A DNA stretch of 64,000 nt from Brevibacillus_H ginsengisoli (GTDB taxonomy: Bacteria > Bacillota > Bacilli > Brevibacillales > Brevibacillaceae). Below, one piece after another: positions 15,590-24,809 of this stretch; positions within the stretch are counted from its first letter, which is position 1, and every line of letters starts with the position of its first letter. The position numbers were made by a program, and so were the translations under genes. The notes below the pieces were generated by a model, which made no database searches, had not been told where the DNA came from, and saw only the letters and a list, made by a program, of their open reading frames with translations. The stretch covers positions 248,001 through 312,000 of the forward strand of contig NZ_JBNJQR010000004.1 of assembly GCF_050113715.1 (NCBI RefSeq), read 5' to 3'.

Positions 15590-16639
15590 ATGAAAGACTC
15601 ATTGCCTTTGGAGAATTCACAATCCCGCGCCAATCCTTCGGGAAGGGACAATGACAAACTCTTATGGCTGGGCGGCATTGCGTTTACGGGTCTCATCGCC
15701 TTGCTCGGTTATGGGATAGCTCAATTGCCGTGGTTAGACCATCTCGGACCGCTTGCTTTAGCTATTCTCTTGTCTGTTCTCTATCGCCAGATTTGGGGGT
15801 ATCCTGAAAAGCTGCGCTCAGGTATTCAGTTCAGCTCGAAAAAACTCCTGCGATTAGCCATTGTGTTATATGGACTCAAATTAAATATCGCGGTCATTTT
15901 GCATCAAGGGATGGGGTTACTGGTTCGAGATTTGGGGACGATTGTTTTCTCGATTGTGCTCATGATGCTCCTTGCCAAATGGCTAAAAGCTGACCGTTCA
16001 ATTTCACTTCTTCTTGGTGTAGGGACAGGTATTTGTGGAGCGGCTGCCATTGCCGCAATTTCTCCTATTATTCGATCACAGGAAGAAGATACGGCGATTA
16101 GTGTTGGTATTATTGCCTTTATTGGAACGATTTTTTCCGTCGGCTACACATTGCTTATGCCTTGGCTTCCGATCACAGCCAATCAATACGGGATCTGGAC
16201 AGGAGTAAGTCTGCACGAGATCGCTCACGTTGCTCTCGCAGGCGCCCCAGCGGGTCAAGATGCTCTTGCCCTCGCTTTATTAGCCAAACTAGGGCGAGTT
16301 CTGTTGCTCATCCCTGTCAGTTTCCTCTTCATGTACTGGATCAAACGAACAGATAAAGGAAAGCAGCAAACTGGCGCCAAGCCTGAATTTCCTTGGTTCC
16401 TCATCGGCTTTATTCTCATGAGCGTATTGGGGAGCTGGATGCAAAGCAGCTCGATCGCCGTTTCTACAAGCCTGCTTAATACCATTTCCTCCGCCACTGT
16501 CTTTATTCTGTCGATGGCAATGGTCGGTCTGGGACTGAATGTAAGCTTCAAGGATCTGCGTACCAAAGCTCTTCGCCCTGTTATTGCCGTTACGATTACC
16601 TCTGTTCTTTTATCAACCCTTACTTATTTCACTTTGTAA
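15590..16639 (+). CDS. YeiH family membrane protein (putative sulphate exporter family)
   Basis: About 349 residues with a cytoplasmic N-terminal tail of roughly 20 residues and about ten hydrophobic helices. The segments LGVGTGICGAAAIAA and GVSLHEIAHVALAG are hallmarks of the UPF0324/YeiH family. Family members are annotated as putative sulphate exporters, with little direct proof. AAAGGA precedes the ATG. The divergent LysR gene is the likely regulator. Confidence 0.88.
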   Translation: MKDSLPLENSQSRANPSGRDNDKLLWLGGIAFTGLIALLGYGIAQLPWLDHLGPLALAILLSVLYRQIWGYPEKLRSGIQFSSKKLLRLAIVLYGLKLNIAVILHQGMGLLVRDLGTIVFSIVLMMLLAKWLKADRSISLLLGVGTGICGAAAIAAISPIIRSQEEDTAISVGIIAFIGTIFSVGYTLLMPWLPITANQYGIWTGVSLHEIAHVALAGAPAGQDALALALLAKLGRVLLLIPVSFLFMYWIKRTDKGKQQTGAKPEFPWFLIGFILMSVLGSWMQSSSIAVSTSLLNTISSATVFILSMAMVGLGLNVSFKDLRTKALRPVIAVTITSVLLSTLTYFTL

Positions 16640-16660
16640 TAATAGTCTCACCTACAGCAA

Positions 16661-16694
16661 AAAAGGTTGCAAGGATATCCTCCTGCAACCTTTT
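16661..16694. terminator. Bidirectional terminator
   Basis: AAAAGGTTGCA and TGCAACCTTTT form an 11-bp stem, and the loop itself can pair as AGGA/TCCT. It separates the converging yeiH-like gene and ptsI. Confidence 0.85.
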
Positions 16695-16705
16695 CTCCTA
16701 TCTAT

Positions 16706-18430
16706 TTACACGGTTTGGTAAACCGTTTCCTTCACATATGCTTTAATCGCATCTCCGCTCTCAAGTGTAAGAACATGCTCGGCCAATTTTTTCAGCTGCT
16801 CACTGTTCAAATTCTTGATGATGCTACGCGCGCGAAGGACAGATGTTGCGCTCATGCTGAATTCATCCAAGCCCATTCCCAAAAGAATCGGAATCGCTGT
16901 CTCCTCACCTGCCATCTCCCCGCACATACCTACCCATTTGCCTTCTTGATGAGCTGCTTTGATCACTTGATTGATCAAACGCAGGACCGCCGGGTTGAAT
17001 GGGTCGTACAGGTAAGATACTTGCGGATTCATGCGGTCTGCTGCCATTGTGTACTGGATCAAATCGTTTGTTCCAATACTGAAGAAAGCAACTTCCTTCG
17101 CCAACTGATCAGCAATCATCGCCGCCGCAGGAATCTCAATCATAATTCCGACTTCCAACTCTTTGTTGAAAGCGATACTTTTACTTTGCAGCTCGGCCTT
17201 TACTTCTTCGAGAACCGCATTCGCTCGACGAAGTTCAGAGAGAGTCGCAATCATTGGATACATAATTTTAATGTTACCGAACGCGCTTGCTCGAAGCAGC
17301 GCACGAAGTTGAGTTTTAAACAACTCCACACGATCCAGACAAAGACGGATGGCACGGTACCCCAGGAATGGATTGAGTTCCTTCGGCAATTCCAAATAGG
17401 GCAACTCCTTGTCCCCACCGATATCGAGTGTACGGATAATGACCGGACGTTCTCCCATTGTCTCCGTAACGGTTTTGTAAGACTGGAACTGCTCTTCCTC
17501 GTTAGGGAAATCCTCTCTACCCATATAAAGAAACTCGGTACGGAACAGCCCGATTCCCTCTGCGCCATTCTCCAATGCTTGCTTGGCGTCAGCAGGCTTC
17601 CCAATGTTGGCTACCAATTCCACATGATGTCCATCGCTTGTAACGGATGGTTCATGAACCAGCTTAGCCCATTCCGCTTTTTGTTCCAGATAGGTCTTCT
17701 GCTTCTGCGTATAGGTTTGAACAAGGTCGGCTTCCGGATTGATAAACACTTCACCAGTCAGTCCGTCAGCAACGATAAGATCCCCTGTTTTTACTTGTTT
17801 CGTAATATCAGAAAGACCTACGATTGCTGGAATTTCCATTGTTCTTGCCATAATCGCCGAGTGAGAAGTGCGTCCACCGATATCTGTAAGAAAGCCTTTA
17901 ACCTTCTCACGATCGAGTTGCGCTGTGTCAGATGGAGTCAAATCATGCACCACCAGAACAATCGGTTCAGTGAAGCTGGTATCCATATGATCCACTACGC
18001 CAAGCAGTCGTTTGAGAACCCGCTGGCTCACGTCACGCAAATCGGCTGCTCGTTCACGCATGTACTCGTTATCCATGCTTTCAAACATCATGACAAAAAG
18101 ATCGCGAACCTCGACAAGCGCAGCTTCCGCATTGATCTTGTCATCTTGAATTTTGCTCTCCATTGCCCCTACGAATTCCGGGTCGCTCAAGAACATTTGA
18201 TGCGCTTCAAAGATTTGAGCTTCTTTTTCCCCAATCTCTTTGCGTGTTTTCTCTTTGATTAGCTCCAGTTCCTGCCCAGCCGCTTTCAAGCTTTCTTGTA
18301 GCCGCTCAATTTCTTTCGATAGTTGGTCAGCTGGAATGGATTGACGGGTAAAGTTCAGTTCATCGTCTTTTTTCACAACTGCACGACCAATTACGATCCC
18401 TGGTGCTGCAGCGATTCCTTTACACAGCAT
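16706..18430 (-). CDS. ptsI: PTS enzyme I
   Basis: A 574-residue cytoplasmic protein that takes phosphate from PEP and passes it to HPr. The phosphorylated histidine is H190 in GGRTSHSAIMAR. The PEP-binding barrel shows GLFRTEFLYM and GIMIEIPAAA, and a catalytic cysteine sits in GMCGEMAGE. It follows ptsH by 16 bases and ends at the terminator at 16661-16694. A 531-codon open frame on the opposite strand is a shadow of this gene. Confidence 0.97.
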   Translation of the reverse strand: MLCKGIAAAPGIVIGRAVVKKDDELNFTRQSIPADQLSKEIERLQESLKAAGQELELIKEKTRKEIGEKEAQIFEAHQMFLSDPEFVGAMESKIQDDKINAEAALVEVRDLFVMMFESMDNEYMRERAADLRDVSQRVLKRLLGVVDHMDTSFTEPIVLVVHDLTPSDTAQLDREKVKGFLTDIGGRTSHSAIMARTMEIPAIVGLSDITKQVKTGDLIVADGLTGEVFINPEADLVQTYTQKQKTYLEQKAEWAKLVHEPSVTSDGHHVELVANIGKPADAKQALENGAEGIGLFRTEFLYMGREDFPNEEEQFQSYKTVTETMGERPVIIRTLDIGGDKELPYLELPKELNPFLGYRAIRLCLDRVELFKTQLRALLRASAFGNIKIMYPMIATLSELRRANAVLEEVKAELQSKSIAFNKELEVGIMIEIPAAAMIADQLAKEVAFFSIGTNDLIQYTMAADRMNPQVSYLYDPFNPAVLRLINQVIKAAHQEGKWVGMCGEMAGEETAIPILLGMGLDEFSMSATSVLRARSIIKNLNSEQLKKLAEHVLTLESGDAIKAYVKETVYQTV

Positions 18431-18446
18431 AAGTTCTCTCTCCTCG

Positions 18447-18707
18447 TTACTCGTGAACAGCCTCTAAAATTTTTGCTAATTCATCGAGTGCTTCTTGTTC
18501 GCGTTCTCCGCTGGTTTCAAGCGTAATTTCATCGCCTTTGGCAATAGCTAAGGACATGAGGCCCATGATGCTTTTTCCGTTTACGGTTTTGGTTCCTTTA
18601 ATAATATGAATTTCACAAGGGAATCCGGTTGCCTTTTGTACGAACATACTAGCTGGTCGAGCGTGCAATCCGGATGGATTTTGAATCGTGACGGTTTTTT
18701 TTAGCAT
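18447..18707 (-). CDS. ptsH: HPr phosphocarrier protein
   Basis: An 86-residue phosphocarrier. H15 (SGLHARPAS) takes phosphate from enzyme I, and S46 (GKSIMGLM) is the HPr kinase site used for CcpA-dependent catabolite control in Gram-positives. It lies 123 bases after fruK and directly before ptsI. A second HPr gene is at 39501-39758. Confidence 0.96.
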   Translation of the reverse strand: MLKKTVTIQNPSGLHARPASMFVQKATGFPCEIHIIKGTKTVNGKSIMGLMSLAIAKGDEITLETSGEREQEALDELAKILEAVHE

Positions 18708-18830
18708 AATCTACATCTCCTTTAGTAATTAAAATCGAACAATCTTTCCACTCTTACTATACCCTTCTCATACACACACCATTAGTTTCTAAGTAAATTA
18801 GGTCCCAAAGCATTTTCAAGGTCAAAGCTT

Positions 18831-19745
18831 TCATGATTGCTTGGTGATGATGATTTCGGGCAAATAATTTCGAATCTTCTCGCGGGTACAAAATCCTTCA
18901 GATAACGCCGTAGCACTTCCCGCAGCAACCGCAAATCGGAAGACTTCTTCAATAGAGTAGTTCTGTGCGGTTGCATACAGGAATCCAGCGATCATAGAGT
19001 CACCGGCCCCGATAGAATTCACTGCTTTTTGTTTGGGAAATTCGGCTATGAATGCCTCTGATTGATTGACGTAAGCAGCTCCCTCACCCGCTAGTGAGAC
19101 AATTACTTGTTGAGCGCCCATTTCAACCGCTTTACGAGCGCAGGAAATCGCTTCGCCCGGTGTCGAGATGGTTACGTCAAACACTTCCCCTAATTCATGG
19201 TGATTGGGCTTGATCAGGTAAGGGTGTTCCTGTAATCCAGCCAAGAGAGCTTCACCCTTGGCGTCGAGCAAAACCCTAACCCCTCTACCGCGAACCTGCT
19301 TCATGATGGTTTGGTAAATGTCGCCTGGTACACTGTCTGGAACACTGCCTGCAAGGACCAGCGTATCTTGTTCTCCCAGTTGCTTTACCTGCTCCATTAG
19401 CTGATCGAGTGCTTCAGCGGGGATATGTGGAGCAATCCCGCTCATATCTGTTTCCTTGAGCGCTTTGATCTTCAAATTGATTCTTGAATCTTGTTCAATT
19501 GGAATGAACTGATGATGAATGCCCACCGTCTCCAATTGACTTTGAATGTATTGACCGGTGAAGCCGCCAATGAATCCTAATGCTGTACTTTCCATCCCTA
19601 GAATGTGCAGGACGTGTGATACATTCAGGCCTTTTCCGCCAAAGACTTTCCATTCTTTTTGAACCTGGTAAATGGAGCCCTCCTGTAAGGCTGGGACCCA
19701 CACATGATAATCAATCGATGGGTTCAACGTAACGGTGTAGATCAT
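18831..19745 (-). CDS. fruK: 1-Phosphofructokinase (PfkB family)
   Basis: A ribokinase-fold kinase of 304 residues that converts fructose 1-phosphate to fructose 1,6-bisphosphate. It has TLNPSIDYHV at the N terminus, GGKGLNVSHVL, and the C-terminal PfkB signature with the catalytic aspartate in GAGDSMIAGF. The ATG overlaps the fruR stop codon (ATGA), so the two are translationally coupled. A tagatose-6-phosphate kinase is the main alternative, but the DeoR partner favours fruK. Unusually, no fruA permease gene follows. Confidence 0.88.
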   Translation of the reverse strand: MIYTVTLNPSIDYHVWVPALQEGSIYQVQKEWKVFGGKGLNVSHVLHILGMESTALGFIGGFTGQYIQSQLETVGIHHQFIPIEQDSRINLKIKALKETDMSGIAPHIPAEALDQLMEQVKQLGEQDTLVLAGSVPDSVPGDIYQTIMKQVRGRGVRVLLDAKGEALLAGLQEHPYLIKPNHHELGEVFDVTISTPGEAISCARKAVEMGAQQVIVSLAGEGAAYVNQSEAFIAEFPKQKAVNSIGAGDSMIAGFLYATAQNYSIEEVFRFAVAAGSATALSEGFCTREKIRNYLPEIIITKQS

Positions 19746-20494
19746 GTTCTCACCACCACTAACTTCGTCAATTGGCGATAAACCTTTTGTTCTTCATCAT
19801 CCAAACGGTCGTCCGTAATAAGCTTGACATGATCCAAATCAATGATCTTGGCAAACGTAACTCTAGAAAATTTGTTGGAATCGCACAAAACATAAGTCTC
19901 ATCAGAAGATTGACAAGCTAACTGTTTGATGTACGCTTCTTCCGGATCAGGGGTGGTAATTCCGTGGACGGTGTCTATCCCGTTACTGCCTAAGAAACAC
20001 TTGTCAAAGCGAAACTGGCTGAGGTTTCGAATCGCTTCACAGCCGACCAGCGATAAAGTACCCGCTTTCAATTCTCCGCCAAGTAAAATGGTTTTGATTT
20101 GTCGGATCACGAGCTGCAAGGCAATGTCGACGCCATTCGTTACCACCAAAATGTTCTCAGGAAGATGCGCTAGCATGTGAAACGTTGTGGTTCCTCCATC
20201 AATAAAAACGGAATCCCCCTCGTTTACCAGACTGGCGGCGAACTTGCCAATAGCCATTTTCTCGGTTTCATGTTTGACTGCTTTTTCAATAAAGGTTTGT
20301 TCTTCAATTTTGCTTTGAATGGAAGCAGCCCCGCCATGAATGCGCTTTAACAAATGAAGTTCTTCCAGTTCGCTTAAATCACGTCGAATCGTTGACTCTG
20401 AAACACCCGTTGCTTCAACAATCTCGTGAATGCGAACTACGTCTTTCTCTTTTAACATTCCCAAAATCATTTGATGACGTTCAGGAGTAAGCAT
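19742..20494 (-). CDS. fruR: DeoR family regulator of the fructose operon
   Basis: A 250-residue regulator with an N-terminal DeoR winged helix (IHEIVEATGVSESTIRRDLS) and a C-terminal sugar-phosphate isomerase-like sensor domain (VFIDGGTTTFHML is the typical D-G-T-T loop). I chose the ATG at 20494, after GGGAGAG; ten further codons are open upstream. It heads fruR-fruK-ptsH-ptsI and probably represses it until fructose 1-phosphate accumulates. Confidence 0.88.
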   Translation of the reverse strand: MLTPERHQMILGMLKEKDVVRIHEIVEATGVSESTIRRDLSELEELHLLKRIHGGAASIQSKIEEQTFIEKAVKHETEKMAIGKFAASLVNEGDSVFIDGGTTTFHMLAHLPENILVVTNGVDIALQLVIRQIKTILLGGELKAGTLSLVGCEAIRNLSQFRFDKCFLGSNGIDTVHGITTPDPEEAYIKQLACQSSDETYVLCDSNKFSRVTFAKIIDLDHVKLITDDRLDDEEQKVYRQLTKLVVVRT

Positions 20495-20564
20495 GCTTTT
20501 CTCTCCCTGTCTTGGGCCTTTCATTGACCTGACTTAATCGTACAGCAAAAAACAAGCAAAAACA

Positions 20565-20598
20565 ATCACAAATAATCATATTCGATCACAAATAATCA
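20565..20598. promoter_or_regulatory. FruR operator: two direct repeats 20 bp apart
   Basis: ATCACAAATAATCA occurs at 20565-20578 and again exactly at 20585-20598, a spacing of two helical turns, just upstream of fruR. Related CAA-rich copies lie between them and the start codon. Multiple same-face repeats are typical of DeoR-type operators. Confidence 0.6.
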
Positions 20599-20632
20599 AA
20601 AACAGCTAAAATCCTTCGTAAAATTGTCATAC

Positions 20633-21508
20633 TTATAATCGTTCTTGCGCGAATTTGATCCATTCTCTGGCTGCAAATGACAGATATTTATCTTTCCGCC
20701 ATATCAGAGACAACTCCCATCGAATCGAAGGTGTAAGCGAAACCGTTCGCAAATCCTCGTATTTCAACTCCCGGGTGATCGATTCTGGTAAAAATGCAAT
20801 CCCCAGCTTCGCCAATACCATTTGGCAAATAAAATCCCATTGAGAGCTTTGATAGACAATATGGGGGTGAAATCCTGCCTTTTCGCAATGATCGAGGAGT
20901 AACTGCTGCAAGCTAAAGTCCTCGGGAAACATAATAAACCGCTCTTCCCTCAACTCCTCCAAGGAAACACTCTCCCTGTAAGCAAGTGGATGATTAGAGT
21001 GGACCGCAAGCACGATGAAGTTCCCCCCAAAACGAAACGATTCAAACTGCTGATGACATTCGGAAGACAAGACGACTCCGATATCTACTTCGCCCATCTC
21101 CACTAGACTTTCCACCTTCTTGGCTCCCATCTCCACCAGTTGCATCGTGATTGCCGGGTACTTCTCGTTGAACTCGCCCAGAATCTTGGGGAAACGACGC
21201 GCTCCTGCCATCGGTGGCAGTCCAATACTAATTTTCCCCCTTTTTATGTTCATCAAGTCGTCCAGTTCATCTAATAATAGATCTGTAGATTGAATAATTC
21301 TTTGGGCACGTTCCAGGACAACCTCACCTGCATCCGTCAATTCAATCTGCTTAAACGATCGGTCAATTAATGAGACACCTAGCTCTGTCTCAAGATCCTT
21401 CACCATTTTGCTGATTGACGGTTGAGATACATGCAGAGTTTCCGAAGCTTTGGTAAAGCTTTTTTGTTTCGCAACCTCTAAAAAATAACTCAAATGACGC
21501 AGATCCAT
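20633..21508 (-). CDS. LysR family regulator, CidR-like paralogue
   Basis: A 291-residue LysR protein with an N-terminal helix-turn-helix (FTKASETLHVSQPSISKMVK) and an effector domain from about 90. It is closely related to the CidR at 33413-34327: both end in IWRKDKYLSFAAREWI-type sequence. It is divergent from an MFS exporter gene, its probable target. The ATG at 21508 lies nine bases after GAGGAG; a GTG two codons earlier overlaps that site. Confidence 0.85.
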   Translation of the reverse strand: MDLRHLSYFLEVAKQKSFTKASETLHVSQPSISKMVKDLETELGVSLIDRSFKQIELTDAGEVVLERAQRIIQSTDLLLDELDDLMNIKRGKISIGLPPMAGARRFPKILGEFNEKYPAITMQLVEMGAKKVESLVEMGEVDIGVVLSSECHQQFESFRFGGNFIVLAVHSNHPLAYRESVSLEELREERFIMFPEDFSLQQLLLDHCEKAGFHPHIVYQSSQWDFICQMVLAKLGIAFLPESITRELKYEDLRTVSLTPSIRWELSLIWRKDKYLSFAAREWIKFAQERL

Positions 21509-21523
21509 CTCCACATTCTCCTC

Positions 21524-21577
21524 ACCTATAGAAAAAAAGCATCCAAAGTATTCGAATTATATATTTTACCTATAGAA
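21524..21577. promoter_or_regulatory. Repeated CidR-type box between LysR and MFS genes
   Basis: ACCTATAGAA occurs at 21524-21533 and 21568-21577. A related ACCTATGAAAG lies in front of cidA at about 34405, and its inverse CTTTAGATAG at about 34360. The same motif before both paralogous LysR genes suggests their recognition site. Confidence 0.45.
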
Positions 21578-21651
21578 GCGATCCATGTACAATTTTTAGG
21601 TGAATTTAACATCGTATTCACGTCCATAAACTAAATAAAGGAGAGATCATA

Positions 21652-22803
21652 ATGGAACCAGCTTCCGCTAATAACAAGCACGCTCGCTATATTACTGTTT
21701 TTGCGACATTCCTGGCGTTCATGGGAATTGGTGTCGTTGATCCGATTCTTCCCATAATAGCTGAACAGATCGGAGCTACTCACTGGCAGGTCGAGATGCT
21801 GTTCACTGCCTATATCTTTACCATGGCATTCATGATGATTCCTGCCGGTTTACTAGCCAACCGAGCCGGAGATAAACGATTGATGGTGATTGGATTATCA
21901 ATTGTTACCGTCTTCTCCATCTTGTGCGGTATTTCCAACAGCGTGACCGAGCTTTCCCTGTTCCGAGCTGGCTGGGGTTTTGGGAACTCCATGTTTTTTG
22001 CCACGGCAATGACCCTGTTGATTGCACTCACCCCTAAAGCGAATGATGCCGTTGGTTTATACGAAGCGGCAATTGGTCTAGGAATGGCAGCAGGACCATT
22101 GGTCGGAGGGATACTTGGAGGAAGTTCCTGGCGCTATCCGTTTTTTGCAACCGGCATTCTGATTTTCCTCGCCTTATTACTTGTTTCTATTTTCGTTAAT
22201 GAACCCGGTTCCAAGTCAAAGCGCAAAGTCGCCGGTAAAGAAGAGCTGCTTCATTTGTTTTCCTACAAACCATTTATTAAGGTAGCCATTTCGGCTATGC
22301 TGTACTATTACGGATTCTTTGTTGTCTTGGCTTATTCCCCACTGATTATGAAAATATCCGCTATCAGCTTGGGATTCGTCTTCTTCGGATGGGGGATTTG
22401 CCTGGCTTATGGATCGGCCATTCTCTCCCACAAATTGGAGATCAAATACGAACCGAAACAGATCTTGCCATACAGCTTATTTATCTTCGCTGTGCTCCTA
22501 GCCCTTCTGTTCGTCGTTCAATCAACCTGGATGAGTATCGTGTTGATCATTCTCTCTGGACTTGTCTCCGGGTTAAACAACGCCTTGTTTACCAGCTACT
22601 CTATGTCCATTTCCCCTTATGAACGAAGCATTACTTCCGGTGCCTATAACTTCGTCCGCTGGCTGGGCGCAGGGATTGCTCCAGTACTCTCCGGGGTATT
22701 AGGTCAGATCGTCTCCGCAAGATCACCGTTTATCTTTGCTTGTGTCGTTGCCCTGATCGCATTTGTACTTGTCAAACAGCAGAATAAAAGAGAAACAGCA
22801 TAA
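21652..22803 (+). CDS. Major facilitator superfamily transporter (drug exporter type)
   Basis: A 383-residue membrane protein with about 12 hydrophobic helices. The loop 2-3 motif appears as GLLANRAGDKRLMVIG, and helix 5 carries GLGMAAGPLVGGILGG, the antiporter motif C of drug/H+ exporters. AAAGGAGAG precedes the ATG. It is controlled, by position, by the divergent LysR gene. The substrate is unknown. Confidence 0.85.
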   Translation: MEPASANNKHARYITVFATFLAFMGIGVVDPILPIIAEQIGATHWQVEMLFTAYIFTMAFMMIPAGLLANRAGDKRLMVIGLSIVTVFSILCGISNSVTELSLFRAGWGFGNSMFFATAMTLLIALTPKANDAVGLYEAAIGLGMAAGPLVGGILGGSSWRYPFFATGILIFLALLLVSIFVNEPGSKSKRKVAGKEELLHLFSYKPFIKVAISAMLYYYGFFVVLAYSPLIMKISAISLGFVFFGWGICLAYGSAILSHKLEIKYEPKQILPYSLFIFAVLLALLFVVQSTWMSIVLIILSGLVSGLNNALFTSYSMSISPYERSITSGAYNFVRWLGAGIAPVLSGVLGQIVSARSPFIFACVVALIAFVLVKQQNKRETA

Positions 22804-22810
22804 TAGAAAG

Positions 22811-22857
22811 AAAAAACCTCCTAAAGTCGCATACAAACGACCATCAGGAGGTTTTTT
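22811..22857. terminator. Bidirectional terminator
   Basis: CCTCCT (22817-22822) pairs with AGGAGG (22846-22851), with an inner GTCG/CGAC stem, flanked by six A and six T. It separates the MFS gene from the PH-domain gene. Confidence 0.85.
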
Positions 22858-22861
22858 CCTA

Positions 22862-23239
22862 CTATTTCAGTACGTATTCAGCTAAAACCGCCTGAAGCTC
22901 GTAAATACTTAAGCTCTTGTTAAACTGCTTGGTGATAGGAGTTGCATGGCCAGAAATCCAGATCTTCAGTTCCGCATCCAGATCAAAATGCCCCGCTGTC
23001 TCAATGCTAAAGTGATGAATACTTTTATAGGGGATCGAATGGTATTCCACTTTCTTCCCTGTAAGCCCCTGCTTATCGACCAGGATTAATCGCTTGTTCG
23101 TGAAGATAAACATATCCCGAACGAGTCTATACGCTTTTTCGATGGTTTCTGTTGACGTTAAAACCTTTGCAAACTCTTTTCTGGTCTCTTCGATATTCAC
23201 TTCAGAGGCATTTCCCAATATTCCATCAAATATTCCCAT
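22862..23239 (-). CDS. Bacterial PH-domain protein (YvbH type)
   Basis: A soluble protein of 125 residues. After a helical start (MGIFDGILGNASEV) it has the repeated beta strands of a bacterial pleckstrin-homology domain, with FIFTNKRLILVDKQG as the most typical segment. The family has no assigned reaction and may mediate protein or membrane contacts. The ATG at 23239 is preceded by AGGGGGGAA; an upstream GTG extension lacks a site. Confidence 0.8.
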   Translation of the reverse strand: MGIFDGILGNASEVNIEETRKEFAKVLTSTETIEKAYRLVRDMFIFTNKRLILVDKQGLTGKKVEYHSIPYKSIHHFSIETAGHFDLDAELKIWISGHATPITKQFNKSLSIYELQAVLAEYVLK

Positions 23240-23418
23240 TGAAGCTTCCCCCCTACCATTTCTGAACCCTTTGACAGTAATACGAGTGAACACCTTAATT
23301 GTTTCGCTATAACAGTCCTTACTTTTTCAAACATTTATTGGAAGTAGCCTTCTATCTTGATTTATACTAAAGAATAGAAATAAGCCAACAATTATAAATA
23401 TCCTACAGGAGATCAATT

Positions 23419-24789
23419 ATGTATGTTACCGCTTTACTCGCTATTTGGGTGTTCGGGCTGCTGATTCTGTTTACAGATCCGACAAGAACTTCGACGCGAT
23501 GGGCAAGCGCAACAGCATTAATCGGGGGATTAGGGTTCTTCTCAGAAGTAATTGAGCAGTTATTTTATATGAATAACACCTACTTTGCGCAACACCCAAT
23601 TCTTAATACATGCGTCCTCATCCTGATCATCAGTGCTTCCTTTCTCTGTCAGACAGGTTTGCCATACGCGTTCTTGATGTTTGCGATTCATTCCAGTGAC
23701 TTTTTATCGCGGCGCATTCAAACAAGGATTCAATACGCGGCGCTACTCCCGCTATTGGCGATGCTGCTTGTATCCCCGATCTATCCAGCCTTGAAGTTTA
23801 ACTACTGGCTGATGATATCGTGGGTAATCCCGTATTTTCTCTGTTCTTGTACACTGCTTATCTATCTTTATCGAACCGAAAAGGACCCGCTGTTGAAAAG
23901 AAGCAGACTCCTCAACAACATTTTGATGATTCTGCCCTTATCACTTGTCTTTACGTTTCTCTATATTATGCGCCTGTTTGACAACTACGAGGCTTGGCGA
24001 TATAACACGCTTGTCGTCGGGATTCAATCCATTCTGTTCGTGATCATCAGCGTGAAATACGGTTTGTTAGGCGTTAGACTCAAGCTGGAGAAACGTCGGA
24101 TGGACAGCACGTTTCGAGCCATGACCTCGGGTACTTCTATTATCAACCACACCATCAAGAACGAATTAGGCAAAATCACACTGTTTGCAGACCGTATTCA
24201 ATCCTATGCCGATGAATCCAAACAAGCAGAAATGCGGGAAGACATGCAAATTCTGCTGCAATCTACACAAAATATTTTAGCCATGGTGAATCGTATTCAA
24301 GGGCAGATTCAAGATATTGTCCTCAAAGAATCAGTCGTCTCTCTTTCAGAAATCATCGATCGGGTAGCTCACGACCTTAAACCATATACCGAGCGTTATC
24401 AAATCAATCTCACTTCCAATTTGAGCGACAGCTTCATGTTGCGATGTGACCCTGTACATATTCGGGAAGTGCTCACCAATCTTTGTATGAATTCGATGGA
24501 AGCGATGAAATCAGGTGGTTCCATCACTCTTTCAGCCTATCCGTCTCGCAAACAACTCATTCTCTCCGTTGCTGACAACGGTTCAGGAATCGCCAAAGAG
24601 AATCTGCCTTATGTGCTAGATCCGTTCTTTTCCACGAAAAAACAGCAAGGGAAGAACTTCGGGCTCGGCTTGACCTATTGCTACAACGTCATGCAAAAAC
24701 ATCAGGGATCGCTCGAAATTCATAGTGTAAAGAACGAGGGTACAACCGTTTATCTATTCTTCCCGATGAAACGTCTTATCATCGAATAA
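23419..24789 (+). CDS. Membrane sensor histidine kinase
   Basis: A 456-residue kinase. About seven hydrophobic helices fill residues 1-220, with no clear extracellular domain, so it may sense the membrane or a small lipophilic signal. The phosphoacceptor is probably H244 in INHTIKNELGKI. The ATP-binding domain has NLCMNSMEAM, VADNGSGI and FGLGLTYC. Its partner is the regulator 20 bases downstream. An adjacent phospholipid-recycling pair (aas-lplT) is a possible target, by position only. Confidence 0.88.
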   Translation: MYVTALLAIWVFGLLILFTDPTRTSTRWASATALIGGLGFFSEVIEQLFYMNNTYFAQHPILNTCVLILIISASFLCQTGLPYAFLMFAIHSSDFLSRRIQTRIQYAALLPLLAMLLVSPIYPALKFNYWLMISWVIPYFLCSCTLLIYLYRTEKDPLLKRSRLLNNILMILPLSLVFTFLYIMRLFDNYEAWRYNTLVVGIQSILFVIISVKYGLLGVRLKLEKRRMDSTFRAMTSGTSIINHTIKNELGKITLFADRIQSYADESKQAEMREDMQILLQSTQNILAMVNRIQGQIQDIVLKESVVSLSEIIDRVAHDLKPYTERYQINLTSNLSDSFMLRCDPVHIREVLTNLCMNSMEAMKSGGSITLSAYPSRKQLILSVADNGSGIAKENLPYVLDPFFSTKKQQGKNFGLGLTYCYNVMQKHQGSLEIHSVKNEGTTVYLFFPMKRLIIE

Positions 24790-24809
24790 TCTTTCTAAGG
24801 AGCAAGCCA

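Noticed and set aside
16667..18262. A 531-codon open frame on the plus strand
   Set aside because: It lies wholly opposite ptsI, has a cysteine/histidine/phenylalanine-rich composition typical of antisense shadows, no ribosome binding site that stands out, and no recognisable domain.
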